Assembly: GCA_029964075.1 (NCBI GenBank)
Contig: CM057135.1
Location: forward strand, 22,470,863 to 22,534,862
Length of the DNA stretch: 64,000 nt
From: Patiria pectinifera
Taxonomy: Eukaryota; Echinodermata; Asteroidea; Valvatida; Asterinidae
Direction: 5' to 3'
The notes below the pieces were generated by a model. It was not told where the DNA came from and did not search any database. It was given only the letters and a program-made list of their open reading frames with translations. Of the stretch, positions 47,390 to 57,589 are shown piece after piece. Numbering within the stretch: position 1 is the stretch's first letter; every line of letters begins with the position of its first letter. The translations under genes were made by a program, and so were the position numbers.

Positions 47390-47960
47390 AATAAGGTTTC
47401 AGTGTTGACAAAAATACTACCTCCATTACTACCTTCACATAGCTGTGCAGGTAGGCGATTTGTGATGTTGCTCGCACATCTTGTCCAGACATCTGGAAGG
47501 TGCTTCTGCAGCTAGGTGGAATGCTGAGAGTGGCGTGATATTGAGCAAGTTCGTCTTTGATCTTGAATCTTCGATCTACCATGATCTGGTCGTACGGTTC
47601 CAAAAAGTAAACAAAACCCATCCCTTGTCATTGGCGATGATGTTGTCGCTCGCCCGGCGATCGTAACACTTGGAAACACAAATGATTTGTCCAATGGGTG
47701 ATAAAGCGATGAGGACTTTGAATGTACACTGATGTTTGTACTCGGCACATTGCCTGGGCATTCAGTGCTGATGGAGTATGGATGAACGTTTCGGTGCAGT
47801 TAATCATTGATCGAACCTCGGAAAAACATTTCTTAATTTAAGCTTTCTGGTAGGTTTATCTTTCTGTCTTTCAATCTGCTTGGCAAGTGGATTAACCGGA
47901 TGAGCTCTTTGGACATCAGCTTTATCGCACAAGATCCTTGCAACGCTGAAAGAGGCCGTA
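47390..47960 (-). pseudogene. DDE transposase (DDE_Tnp_4, ISL2EU-like), decayed
   Basis: On minus, one frame gives SMINCTETFIHTPSALNAQA, another CAEYKHQCTFKVLIALSPIG followed by ASDNIIANDKGW, and the next FLEPYDQIMVDRRFKIKDEL, LSIPPSCRSTFQMSGQDVRA and TSQIAYLHSYV. This matches the THAP/ISL2EU-associated DDE family (DCTE, YKHHNT.K.LV.I.P.G, GRASD, MADRGF, IPPF, QMS..V..T..IA..R.HVE). The first catalytic Asp appears as Asn (NCTE), the second (VDRRF) is kept, and the HVER glutamate is lost. At least three frame changes: dead. Probably the partner of the YqaJ-like piece at 44.7 kb. Confidence 0.75.
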
Positions 47961-48237
47961 TTACTCATCAACTTAAATATCAGTGGTCCATTTGCATTTG
48001 ACTAAATCTGCATCGGTCCATGATTTGAAATACGTTTTACTACAAAAAAAAAAACATTGTCTTAACTCACTTCATATAGGGTACTCAGTAAATTATGACT
48101 ATACATCAATGAAGGGTCGCAAAAATTGAACGATCCAGTACTAGTTTTTGTTTAGCGGAGGGCGACTACTGCACCAAAGGTGATGTGCGCATTGAAAACA
48201 ACTCGCCTTAGAGGAGCAGTTTAGACCTCAGATAAGG

Positions 48238-49172
48238 CAAAAAAAAATGCGACACCCCCAAAAAAATCGCTGCCCAAAAAAAAATGTGCCGCCCCGCCAA
48301 AAAAAAAATGCGACGCCAAAATAAAAATGCGACGCCAAAATAAAACTGCGACGCCAAAAAAAAAAGCGACGCCAAAATAAAAATGCGACGCCAAAAAAAA
48401 CTCGCCGCCAAAAACAATGCGACGCCAAAAAAAATACGACGCCAAAATAAGAATGCGACGCCAAAAAAAACTCGCCGCCAAAAACAATGCGACGCCAAAA
48501 AAAATACGACGCCAAAATAAGAATGCGACGCCAAAAAAAAAGCGACGCCAAAAAAAATGCGACGCCCCCCAAAAAAAGCGACGCCAAAAAAAATGCGACG
48601 CCCCCCAAAAAAATCGCCGCCCAAAAAAAATGTGCCGCCCCCAAAAAAAGGCGACGCCAAAAAAAAAATGCGAAGCCAAAATAAAAATGCACCGCCCCAA
48701 AAAAAAGGCGACGCCAAAAAAAGGCGACGCCAAAATAAAAATGCGACGCCAAAAAAAACTCGCCGCCAAAAACAATGCGACGCCAAAAAAAAATACGACG
48801 CCAAAAAAAAAGCGACGCCAAAAAAAATGCGACGCCCCCCAAAAAAAAGCGACGCCAAAAAAAATGCAACGCCCCCCAAAGAAATCGCCGCCCAAAAAAA
48901 AATGTGCCGCCCCCAAAAAAAGGCGACGCCAAAAAAAAAATGCGAAGCCAAAATAAAAATGCGCCGCCCCCAAAAAAAGGCGACGCCAAAAAAAAGGCGA
49001 CGCCAAAATAAAAATGCGACGCCAAAAAAAACTTGCCGCCAAAAACAATGCGACGCCAAAAAAAATACGACGCCAAAATAAAAATGCGACGCCAAAAAAA
49101 AAATCGCCGCCAAAAAAAAAGGCGACGCCAAAAAAAAAGCGACGCCAAAAAAAAAGCGACGCCAAAAAAAAA
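48238..49172. repeat. A-rich minisatellite of GCGACGCC words
   Basis: About 930 bp made of GCGACGCC or close variants (GCCGCC, GCGACGCCCCCC, TGTGCCGCCCCC) separated by runs of 6-10 A, some with ATAAAAAT. There is a higher-order pattern: blocks such as CTCGCCGCCAAAAACAATGC recur near 48,400, 48,470, 48,760 and 49,030. Few stop codons can arise, so all three minus frames (306-355 codons, F/W/R/G-rich) and several plus frames (K/R-rich) are open. There is no sign that any is a gene. Confidence 0.9.
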
Positions 49173-49189
49173 AATTCAATGCTAGGCTG

Positions 49190-50440
49190 TTGGCACATAT
49201 GGAACATTCATGAAAGTCTCGTAAAAGAAACAATTGTGCCCACAAGCACAGGACCCAACACAAATCATGTTCCAATAATTATCCAAAAGAGGCCCCCTAT
49301 AAAAAGTTCAAGCGCTGCCTGCGCTATACCATGCGACTATAATGTTACCGTTTCGTCCACAAATCCAGTTTCAAGATTTGTTGTTACAATTGTCTTCAAA
49401 CATCACCAGTGATAAAACCTCAGTATAAAATAAAAAAATCATCAACAAATTCCTTTTTGAAGACCAAATTAAAAAAAAGAAGTGTTTTTATAAATTCTAG
49501 TGTTAGCCAAAGCGGGGTCATTAATAAAGACATTGTTTAATGCAGTAATTGAAACAGGTAGTCTGTGTCAATTTCTTTGTTCCAACAGTCAGACCACACA
49601 ACAACTTGCTTTTTGAAAAAAAACTGATTTGAGGGTTACTTCATATAAACAGTGATGGAATTTTAACGTGAAGAGTAGTTGAAACAATTTTCTCACTTCA
49701 AATGACAAAAGCAATTGTCCATTCACTGTTGCTTGTGATTTCATAGCGCTGCTGAACGGTTAGCAGAAAATCATGCTCCTGCTTAACCCTAAAGGGGCCG
49801 GGTTATTTTGACCATCTCTCAGCCGGGGGGGATCCCCCCCCCTAAGATCTCGGCCATCGAGTGACGAAAAAATTTGAAACTCGGTACATGCATAGAGCAA
49901 CTCTTCCTAAACATACCCAAGAAATTTTTTGACTATAGGTCAAAGGGTTTTGGAATTATGGCTAATTAATTATTCATATGTATGAATGCAATTCTGCTCT
50001 GTGTACACGACGTATATGTGAAAATTCAGTTTTCACGGCGCGTAGCGCCGGAAAATTTTTCGCTACGCGACAACCCGTGGTCCGATTTTTATGTTTTTGG
50101 TATCAAAAGATGCGCAAAGTTCAAGGTAAAAAGTCATAACAGCTCGGGTCGCGAAATAATTTTTTTTAGACGCTATCGCGGAAAATGTCGAGGGGGGGGG
50201 GGGGGATTCCGCCCCCGGACCCTTTGGAATTAAGCACAGTGTCAAGTTGTTGATGCATTTCAACATGGTAGGTATCATGAGCCATTGAGACATCAGCCCT
50301 GGAGACATAATAGCCTCGGTATCATCAGCACCAGACTTGGTGCCAAGTCGGTAAGGCCAAACAAAAAAAGGTGTGTTTACGGTAACAGTCTGGAAAAAAA
50401 TCCAGGTAGGTTGGTCGGGAAATAATTTTATTTTGTAATA
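49190..50440. other. Unannotated stretch with repeat-like CG-rich words
   Basis: No gene recognised. GGCGCGTAGCGCCG forms a small palindrome near 50,038-50,051, followed by a G run near 50,190. A short piece near 50,360-50,425 (GGTAGGTTGGTCGGGAAAT) recalls the ends of the TIR family at 29.1 and 63.2 kb. Confidence 0.4.
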
Positions 50441-50444
50441 TTTT

Positions 50445-51360
50445 TAGCTGTTTCTGTGACACACCGAAACAGCTCTTGTTTTCGTTAAGATTTTTTTTCC
50501 CCTCCTTTTTCAGACTTTTTCTCCATAGGTTAAACACACGTTTCTTTTACAAGTCCACTTTGCCACTTTTTTAAATCTGATTGATTTCAGACTTGGTAAA
50601 TACTTAGACCACCACCCACAGATGGTCCTAGAAGAAATTTGTGATCATGACGTCATCAGGTGTCAGGTTACATCACATTAAAGATGCATTTTTCCCCATA
50701 TGTTTTGTACACGTTTTAAAACACTCCAGTTTGGCATCTTCGTAAATCCGATCGACTTTAAACTTCATTAATACTTAGACCATCACCCACAGATGGTCCT
50801 TGAAGAAATTCATGAACGTGACGTTATCAGGTGTCGGGTTACGTCACATTAAAGATACGTTTTTCCCCATATGTTTTGTACACGTTTTAAAACACTCCAG
50901 TTTGGCATCTTCGTAAATCCGATCGACTTTAAAAATATGAAAATATAGGTGCCGTGATTGTGACATCATCGGTTTTCATGTGAGGGCGCCCTAATTTTAC
51001 ATGATGTGCAACCCCATATCTCCGCAAGTATGGGTCCGATCGGATTGAAAATTGGCATTCTCTCATATTGGGATCTGTTATACATGTATTTGATAATATA
51101 GCTGAAATCATCGTGAAGTCCTTAGCTGTCATGTGAAGGCGCTCTAACTTTGAATCATTTCTAGCCTAATATCTCCACAATTACATGTATGCGTCCGATT
51201 GGGTTGAAACTTTGCATTCACACAAACTTGTATTAGTTATACACCTGAATATAGTCGAGAGGACATCATCGGTCGTCATGTGAGGGCGCCCTACCATGGC
51301 ATTAAAAAAAACGAAACAACTTGTGTTGTGTTTGTCAACATTCAACAAACACATCTCTAG
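50445..51360 (+). mobile_element. Helitron/Helentron-like non-autonomous element 1
   Basis: The 5' end is TAGCTGTTTCTGTGACACA with a short inverted partner (CCGAAACAGCT). The 3' end has a hairpin with arms GTGTTTGT and ACAAACAC, then ATCTCTAG followed by T (CTAG at 51,357-51,360). A hairpin just before terminal CTAG with T downstream is the Helitron 3' signature. The terminal inverted word and the internal tandem repeats (two units of about 173 bp from 50,580; two other units with CATGTGAGGGCGCCCTA and CCATATCTCC) resemble Helentron-associated elements (HINEs). No Rep/helicase. Confidence 0.65.
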
Positions 51361-52170
51361 TTTTCTAAATTTTTCCACTTTTGTCATATGTTTTGTACAC
51401 GTTTTTCTTCTACCAGTCCACTTTGCATTTTCAAAAATGCGATCGACTTCAGACTTGGCACACACTTAGACCACTACCCACAGCTGGTCCTAGAAGAAAT
51501 TCGTGATCGTTACGTCATCAGGTGTCGGGTTACGTCACATTAAAGATGCATTTTCCCCCATATGTTTTGTACACGTTTTAGAACACTCCACTTTGGGCAC
51601 TGTCGTAAATCTGATGGTCTTCAGACTTAATTCATACTTAGACCACCACCCACAGATGGTCCTAAACGAAATTTATGATTGTGACGTCATCAGGTGTCAG
51701 GTTACGTCACATTAAAGATACATTTTCCCCATTGGGTTTGTACACGTTTTAAAACGCTCCATTTCGGCACTTTCGTAAATCTGATCAACGTTACAATTGA
51801 TACACACTTACACCACCACCCACAGATGGTCCTAGAAGAAATTCGTGATCGTGACGTCATCAGGTGTAACATTACTTTACATTAAAGATGTACATTTTCC
51901 CCTTAGGTTTTGTACACGTTTTAAAACACTCCAGTTTGGCATCTTCGTAAATCTGATCGACTTTAAACTTAATTCATACTTAGACCACCACCCATAGATG
52001 GTCCTAGACGAAATTCGTGACCATGACGTCTTCAGATGTCAGATTACGTCACATTAAAGATACATTTTCCCCATAGAGTGAATGTACACAGTTTAAAACG
52101 CTCCATTTCGGCACTTTCGTAAATCCGATCAATGTTACACTTAGTACACACTTACACCATCACCCACCGA
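51361..52170 (+). repeat. Head-to-tail partial copy: tandem 173-bp repeats
   Basis: Directly after the CTAG of element 1 the interior starts again without the 5' hairpin. About 4.5 units of roughly 173 bp follow, each carrying TTTTGTACACGTTTTA, CACCCACAGATGGTCC, GTGACGTCATCAGGTGT and TTACGTCACATTAAAGAT. They match the units at 50,580-50,930. Confidence 0.75.
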
Positions 52171-52513
52171 TATTTTGCACATTGCGATAGTTGAAAACAT
52201 CAAAATGATTTCTATTTTTAGTCAAAAATAGATGGTACGTGTTCATTTTGCATTTCTTTTTGACTGAAAACTGATATAGAAACTGTTTAAAAAAATAAAA
52301 CTGTCCATTTTTTTTCTGTCCAGTTAAAGCCACGATGTTGGTTCATACGTTGATCATTTCTTTGGAGAAATGGTACCAAAAAAAAAATAACATTTGAGAT
52401 AGACCTCTTACGTGCCTAGGCCCCTTTACCTTGTCGTGTATCATCAGGACTCAAACTGTTATCATCATAATCATAGGCATACATCAAATTTGCCATTTTA
52501 TTTTTTTTAACAG
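52171..52513 (+). other. Intron sequence upstream of the DM13 exon
   Basis: No gene. Ends in a T-rich tract and TTTTTTAACAG, the acceptor for the exon at 52,514. Confidence 0.55.
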
Positions 52514-52680
52514 ACCAACTTTGGTGATGTCTACATCCCAGACAGCTTTTTGCAACCCAGCCCCTCATGACTTGGGAGCATTGCCAACTTATGCTCATGG
52601 GGTCAAGGCAGACAACGTGCAAATCAAAGATGCAAAGACCCTCATAGTTACAAATTTCTTTTATGATGGTAATGGACCAG
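52514..52680 (+). CDS. DM13 domain exon, Skeletor-like protein
   Basis: Between the acceptor AACAG (52,513) and the donor CAG/GTATGT (52,681) one frame is open: APHDLGALPTYAHGVKADNV, then QIKDAKTLIVTNFFYDGNGP. It matches the first half of a DM13 domain (H-G-V/L, the central D-x-x-T-L, and F-YDG-GP), as in insect Skeletor and related DM13-DOMON proteins, which are proposed to act in redox or electron-transfer chemistry outside or at the surface of cells. It ends in phase 1 exactly where DM13 is expected to continue with D-A-(Y/F)-F-W. Upstream exons with the signal peptide are not in view. Confidence 0.82.
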
Positions 52681-53040
52681 GTATGTTTTTGGTTACATCG
52701 ATTGTTGACTGTAAAATCTCTATTTTAACCCCCCCCCCCCCAGCTGAATGCTCTTTAACAGCAATAATGCCAAATGGAATCTGCACAAGAACAGTACCAC
52801 ATTTGATGTACATCACTCCGTTTACAAACATAAATGATCTGTAGTTGAACTATGTTAATTAAGCCAACTATTACATTACAAATTTGTTAAAACTATTTAG
52901 ACTAGTACTGGTACCAGCCGAATAAGCTGTAGTAAATAAAGTTAGCTGTGCTGCATTGATTTAATTCCGTCTAATTGAAGACAATTAATTATGTGCTTGA
53001 ATGGTTACGAATAACTGTCCAACACTTCATTTTACACCAG
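52681..53040 (+). other. Intron of the DM13-DOMON gene
   Basis: Contains a C run near 52,728. The flanking exons differ in phase (the first ends in phase 1; the next starts with the last base of a codon), and about 20 residues of DM13 are missing between them. No exon encoding them could be found here. Confidence 0.5.
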
Positions 53041-53239
53041 GCTAACAAATGACGGATCAAATCAGAGGCTGAGAAGTGCTTTGAATGGGGAAGACTTTAC
53101 ATTCACCATGCCACCAAGGATGACCATCTATGACTTCAAGAGCTTTGGTCTGTGGTGTGTTGCAGCAAGACAGGATTTTGGCAGTATTGCATTTGACCCA
53201 GCAACAATCAATGTTCCAGCAGTGCTTGACCCTCCACCG
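53041..53239 (+). CDS. DM13 C-terminal exon, Skeletor-like protein
   Basis: Acceptor TTTTACACCAG (53,040) and donor CCG/GTATGT (53,240). The frame encodes LTNDGSNQRLRSALNGEDFT, FTMPPRMTIYDFKSFGLWCV and AARQDFGSIAFDPATINVP, then AVLDPPP. This is the second half of DM13: the ED(F/I)T(F/L)T(M/L)P strand, TIYD, the F-x-x-WC motif with its conserved cysteine, and DFG. The proline-rich end leads into the DOMON exon in phase 0. Confidence 0.85.
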
Positions 53240-53609
53240 GTATGTCTTTGGCTGGTATTGGCAGCCACTGTGTTCACATGGTCAAAAACATGTTCTCTTT
53301 TAAAAAAAAAAATGGAATTGTCAGTGCACCTCCAGTGAAATAACTAAATGAAGGACACTTGATTAAATGCAAAATAACGGAAAATCAAGTGTTTGTCTAG
53401 GATGTGAAATAGATTCTTAGAGTGAAAGTGGACTGACACTCTAAAAATCTATTTCACTATAAGAATCTACAATGGTAAATTCAGTGATGATTTGCTGCAT
53501 ACGATGGAGAATGCTGTATGAATATAATGATGTTGTAATCAAACGTTACTAACTTAAAGCTTGATACTAATATTTTGATCCCCATTCATGGTCTTACATT
53601 CTTTTACAG

Positions 53610-53855
53610 ACTTACCCAAATTGTGAGGTTCTCTTAGACGATGAGTTCCAAGTCCAGTGGCGAATCAATGTTGAGGATAGCAGCATTACTGTTGAGATGG
53701 CAGGCCGTGTTACGCCTGGTAACTACCTGGCATTTGGCTTGAGTGGCTCAGAGAATGAAACCTTGATGGATGGTTCAGATGTTGTAGTAGGTTGGTTGGA
53801 TGAAAACACCATGAACCCTATGGTGGTGGATTACAACTTGCAGTTCAAGGCACAA
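53610..53855 (+). CDS. DOMON domain exon, Skeletor-like protein
   Basis: Acceptor CTTTTACAG (53,609) and donor CAA/GTAAGT (53,856); 82 codons, phase 0 at both ends. It encodes TYPNCEVLLDDEFQVQWRIN, ITVEMAGRVTPGNYLAFGLS, GSDVVVGWLDE and VVDYNLQFKAQ. These are the first strands of a DOMON domain: the hydrophobic W-x-(I/V) strand, then the G-(Y/W)-x-(A/G)-(F/I)-G-(L/F)-S turn, then D-x-V-(V/I)-G. DOMON domains bind haem or sugar and occur beside DM13 in Skeletor-type proteins. Later exons are not found downstream, where repeats follow. Confidence 0.88.
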
Positions 53856-54657
53856 GTAAGTTTGTCTAGATCGTAGGTTTTTTTTCTAACATATTCTTCA
53901 TATTATTGTAATAGTTTCTTTATTTTTATTTTTTTATATTAGGGGCCATTCAGAATAACCAATGTTTTAAATTTGTTGATGTTTTGAAATTGTTTTGACC
54001 CACCCACCCACCCGGAATTTCGATTTTTTTTAATGTTGAATGACTATTCAATAGGCCTATACACTGAAGAACAAAGTAATGCCTCAAATGAAGCAGATAT
54101 TTTAGGTCAATGCTGTCCCATGGGTCTCAGGAGTTTTCAATGTTTTTTTCCAGGCTTCCAGCTTGCAACTTTGTAGTTGAAACAGAAGAGGAAATTGCCA
54201 GCACAAAACATTTTGTACAATGTTTTTAAGTTTTCTATGACGCTTTATTTTTTAAGGTACAGTTCATCATTTGTATTTGTGCATTTTGTTCGTTTGAAGC
54301 AATAAATGTGCTCAAAATCTAAAGAAGGGTACTAAACAATTAACCAGCTTCAGCTGTATATTTCGAGAAAAACAACATTCTAGGATCTCGATTTCAAATC
54401 AAAAGTTGCTGAATCATGTTTTGAATTGGGCCTGAATTCAGCGTCCGAGACATGTTCTCACTTAGGGATTACAGCGGGGAGTTAAGTCCCCTTACTATCT
54501 TTCAACCATTTTGTTTTACAACGATAATTAGGTCAGTTACTTTTTTGAAAGTTGCAAATGATGGACTGTAGTTTTAAAACATAAAATAACATAAATAAAA
54601 TAAACAAAAAATACATGATGTTAAAACGAAACTATGGTATGGTGAGTTCAGAGTAAT
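53856..54657 (+). other. Probable intron after the DOMON exon
   Basis: No coding or repeat recognised up to the 5' end of the next Helitron-like element. Confidence 0.45.
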
Positions 54658-55696
54658 TAGCTGTTTCGGTGTACACACCAAAACAGCTCTTGTTTTTGTA
54701 ATTTTTTTTTTCTATTTTTTTTCCACTTTTTTCTCATAGGATAACACGTGTTTTCGTTCTACAAGTCCCTTTTTGCCTTTTTTCAAATCCGATCGACCTC
54801 AAACCTGGCACACAGTTAGACTATCATCTGAAGATGTATGCCGAAACTTTTCGTAAAAGAGCATACTTCAAGGTCCTATATCTACAGAACCGGAAGTCTG
54901 ATTTGGTTCAAACTTGGTGTGCAAGTATTCCGGGACGTGTTATAGACGAAAATTGCAGTGACGTCATGATGACGTCATCGTGTGATTTTATTAAAATTAT
55001 TCAATTGTTGGACCTTTTACTCATATCTCATAAACGGAATGTGGTAAATTCGAAATTCTTTTTGTAACAGGTTTTTGTTAGGTCATTGATAGATGCACAA
55101 AATTTCGTAAAATGTGTGACGTCATCATGACGTCATCAAAACCGTGATTTGTCGATTCACATATAAGGGTATGTCCGATCTTTATGAAACTTGGTGGGTA
55201 GGTAGGTATAGATAACAGCATTCGAAATCTGAAGTGACGTCATCATGACGTTATCATCTGATTGTTATGAATTTTTCAAATTTTAATAATTTCTTCAAAT
55301 TTTGCAAAAATTATATAAAATACGGTTCGATCGACTTCAAACCTGGCACACACTTAAACAACCATCTGAAGATGTATGCCAAATCATGACGTCATCATGA
55401 CGTCATCACGTGTCACATGACGTTATCCTACAGGTGCATACTTTAAGACCCTATATCTACAGAACCGGAGGTCCAATTGGGTTCAAACTTGGTATGCAAG
55501 TATTCACATATAAGGGTATGTCCGATCTTTATGAAACTTGGTGGGTAAGTAGGTATAGATAACAGCATTCGAAATCTGAAGTGACGTCATCATGACGTCA
55601 TCATCTGATTTTTTATGAATTTTTCAAATTTTAATAATTTTTTCATTAATGAAACGGTCGAAACAGCTCAGTGTTTGTCCACAAACACATTTCTAG
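54658..55696 (+). mobile_element. Helitron/Helentron-like non-autonomous element 2
   Basis: Begins TTAGCTGTTTCGGTGT with the local inverted partner ACACCAAAACAGCT, and ends GAAACAGCTCA, the hairpin GTGTTTGTCCACAAACAC, then ATTTCTAG before TTT (CTAG at 55,693-55,696). The 5' AGCTGTTTCG is the complement of CGAAACAGCT just before the 3' hairpin. The interior repeats ATCCGATCGACCTCAAACC, GGCACACA..TTAGAC, CATCTGAAGATGTATGCC and pairs of TGACGTCA. It has no coding capacity. Confidence 0.7.
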
Positions 55697-57586
55697 TTTC
55701 TCTTTTGTTTTTCAGACTTTTTCAGACTTCTCAAAGGATAACACGTGTTTTTGTCTACAAGTCACTTTTGGCTTTTTTTTTCAAATCCGATCAACTTCAA
55801 ACCTGGCACACACTTACACCACTATCTGAAGATTTGCGCCAAAACTTTTCGTCATGCTGACGTCATCACGTGATTTGTTATAGAATTTTGAATATTTAAT
55901 TTTTCCCTTAGACTTTGTACACATACATTTTTTTAAAAATGTCAATTTTCAGAGGGCATTTTCGACACTTTGCCAGTACTTCATTTACACCAATCTTTGT
56001 CCAAGCAATGACCCTATTTCAAACAACATTGTGTAATGATGACGTCATGATGACGTCATGATGACGTCATCCGGTGTTTATTTATAGGCAATTAAATTGT
56101 GACACTTTTAATATTTAAAAATGCATAAGATATCAACCGTACGCGTCCGCAGCATTCTGTTGCCGGCAAGTGGTAGAGTAGGTTGAGGTCTTTATTTCAT
56201 TCAGTGAGCGTAAAATCACGTGACCCTTGCTTCCGGTCGAAAAAGGCCAAAACCAGAAGTGGCTTATTATTTAAAAGTGGTAATAGATATGAACTTGCTT
56301 TTAACGGTGTTAGTCTGTTGGCTAATAGTATTTTTCAAATCATCTACCGATGACGTCATGCAATCTTCGAGCGCCCTCTAGCGACAGGTTAAAAACTTTC
56401 AAAAATGTATTTTGAATAGATGTCTGTGGCGAAGTTTGTCGGAATCGCCTACATATTGGTGTATATGATGACCTTGACCCACTTAAGACGTGTGCGAAGT
56501 TTAAGGTTTATGACGTCATCAGACCGGAAGTTATAATGAAAATACCCTTTTTCCTTAGAAAAATCCTTAAAAAAATCAACCATGGCAGTTTTTATATTAG
56601 TTTTTACTTTAATTGTTTATTTAAGGGTAGGTCTAAAATATTTCAAAGCTTCGAGGCATTAAGCAAACTCGGACATGCCCTGCGCACGCTTAAAACTTCA
56701 GGTTGACAATAACTCTGCTTTAAATCATTCACAGGACGTGTATGCACATGTACATGCACGTACGTTGTACATATCGTATGTCAGTCAGCCCGCGCGCAGC
56801 GCACGTGTTGCTGAGGTCAAATCCTGTCCACAGTGACCGTTTTAGCCGATTTCCGGCTAACTTTGACAGATGTTATGTTCATGCATAGTCAGGGACGTAT
56901 TATTGATAAAAACAAATCATAATGCGAAAAGCCCTATCTTCTGTTGCAAACAGAATTTTTGCAAAATTTCGTAAAATGTGTGACGTCATCATGACGTCAT
57001 CAAAAACGTGATATTTTTTTAATTTACATATCAGGGTATGTCCGATTGCTATGAAACTTGGTGGGTAGGTCGGTATAGATAAAAACATTCAAAATCTGAA
57101 GTGACGTCATCATGACGTCATCATCTGATTTTTTATGAATTTTTCAAATTTTAATATTTTCTTCAAATTTTCGACCGATCGACCTCAGAGAACCTGATGT
57201 CTGATTGGGTTCAATGTCGGTATGCAGATATTCCAGGAAGTGTTCTCGACAAAAAATGCAGTGACGTGACGATGACGTCATCATGTGTTTTATATGAATT
57301 ATTCAATTTTTGGACCTTTTACTCATATTTCATCAATGGAACGTGGTAAATTCGAAATTCTTTTTTGCAAAAGGTTTGTTAGGTCGTAGATAGATACAGA
57401 AAATTTCAAAAATGTGTGCCGTCATCGTGACGTCATGAAAAAATGGTTTTTTTTTACATAGCATAGACACTTTTTGTATAGAATACGCATGTACATGTTC
57501 ACTCGTCCTGGATGAAACTCCTTTACGGCAGTCATTAATAAAAACGGTCAAAACAGCTCAGTGTTTGTCCACAAACACATTTCTAG
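55697..57586 (+). mobile_element. Head-to-tail Helitron-like copy, ending with CTAG
   Basis: Starts immediately after element 2 with CTCTTTTGTTTTTCAGAC, corresponding to the sequence just inside the 5' hairpin of the other copies. It contains further CRE-rich units and a more unique middle (about 55,920-56,930). It ends with the same GAAAC-type/AAACAGCTCA, hairpin and CTAG (57,583-57,586). Confidence 0.6.
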
Positions 57587-57589
57587 TTT

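Noticed and set aside
48208-49275. A 355-codon minus frame (with 328- and 306-codon frames overlapping it), the longest in the window
   Set aside because: All arise from the stop-poor GCGACGCC/A-run array; the same DNA is open in several frames on both strands and the residues are pure unit translation.
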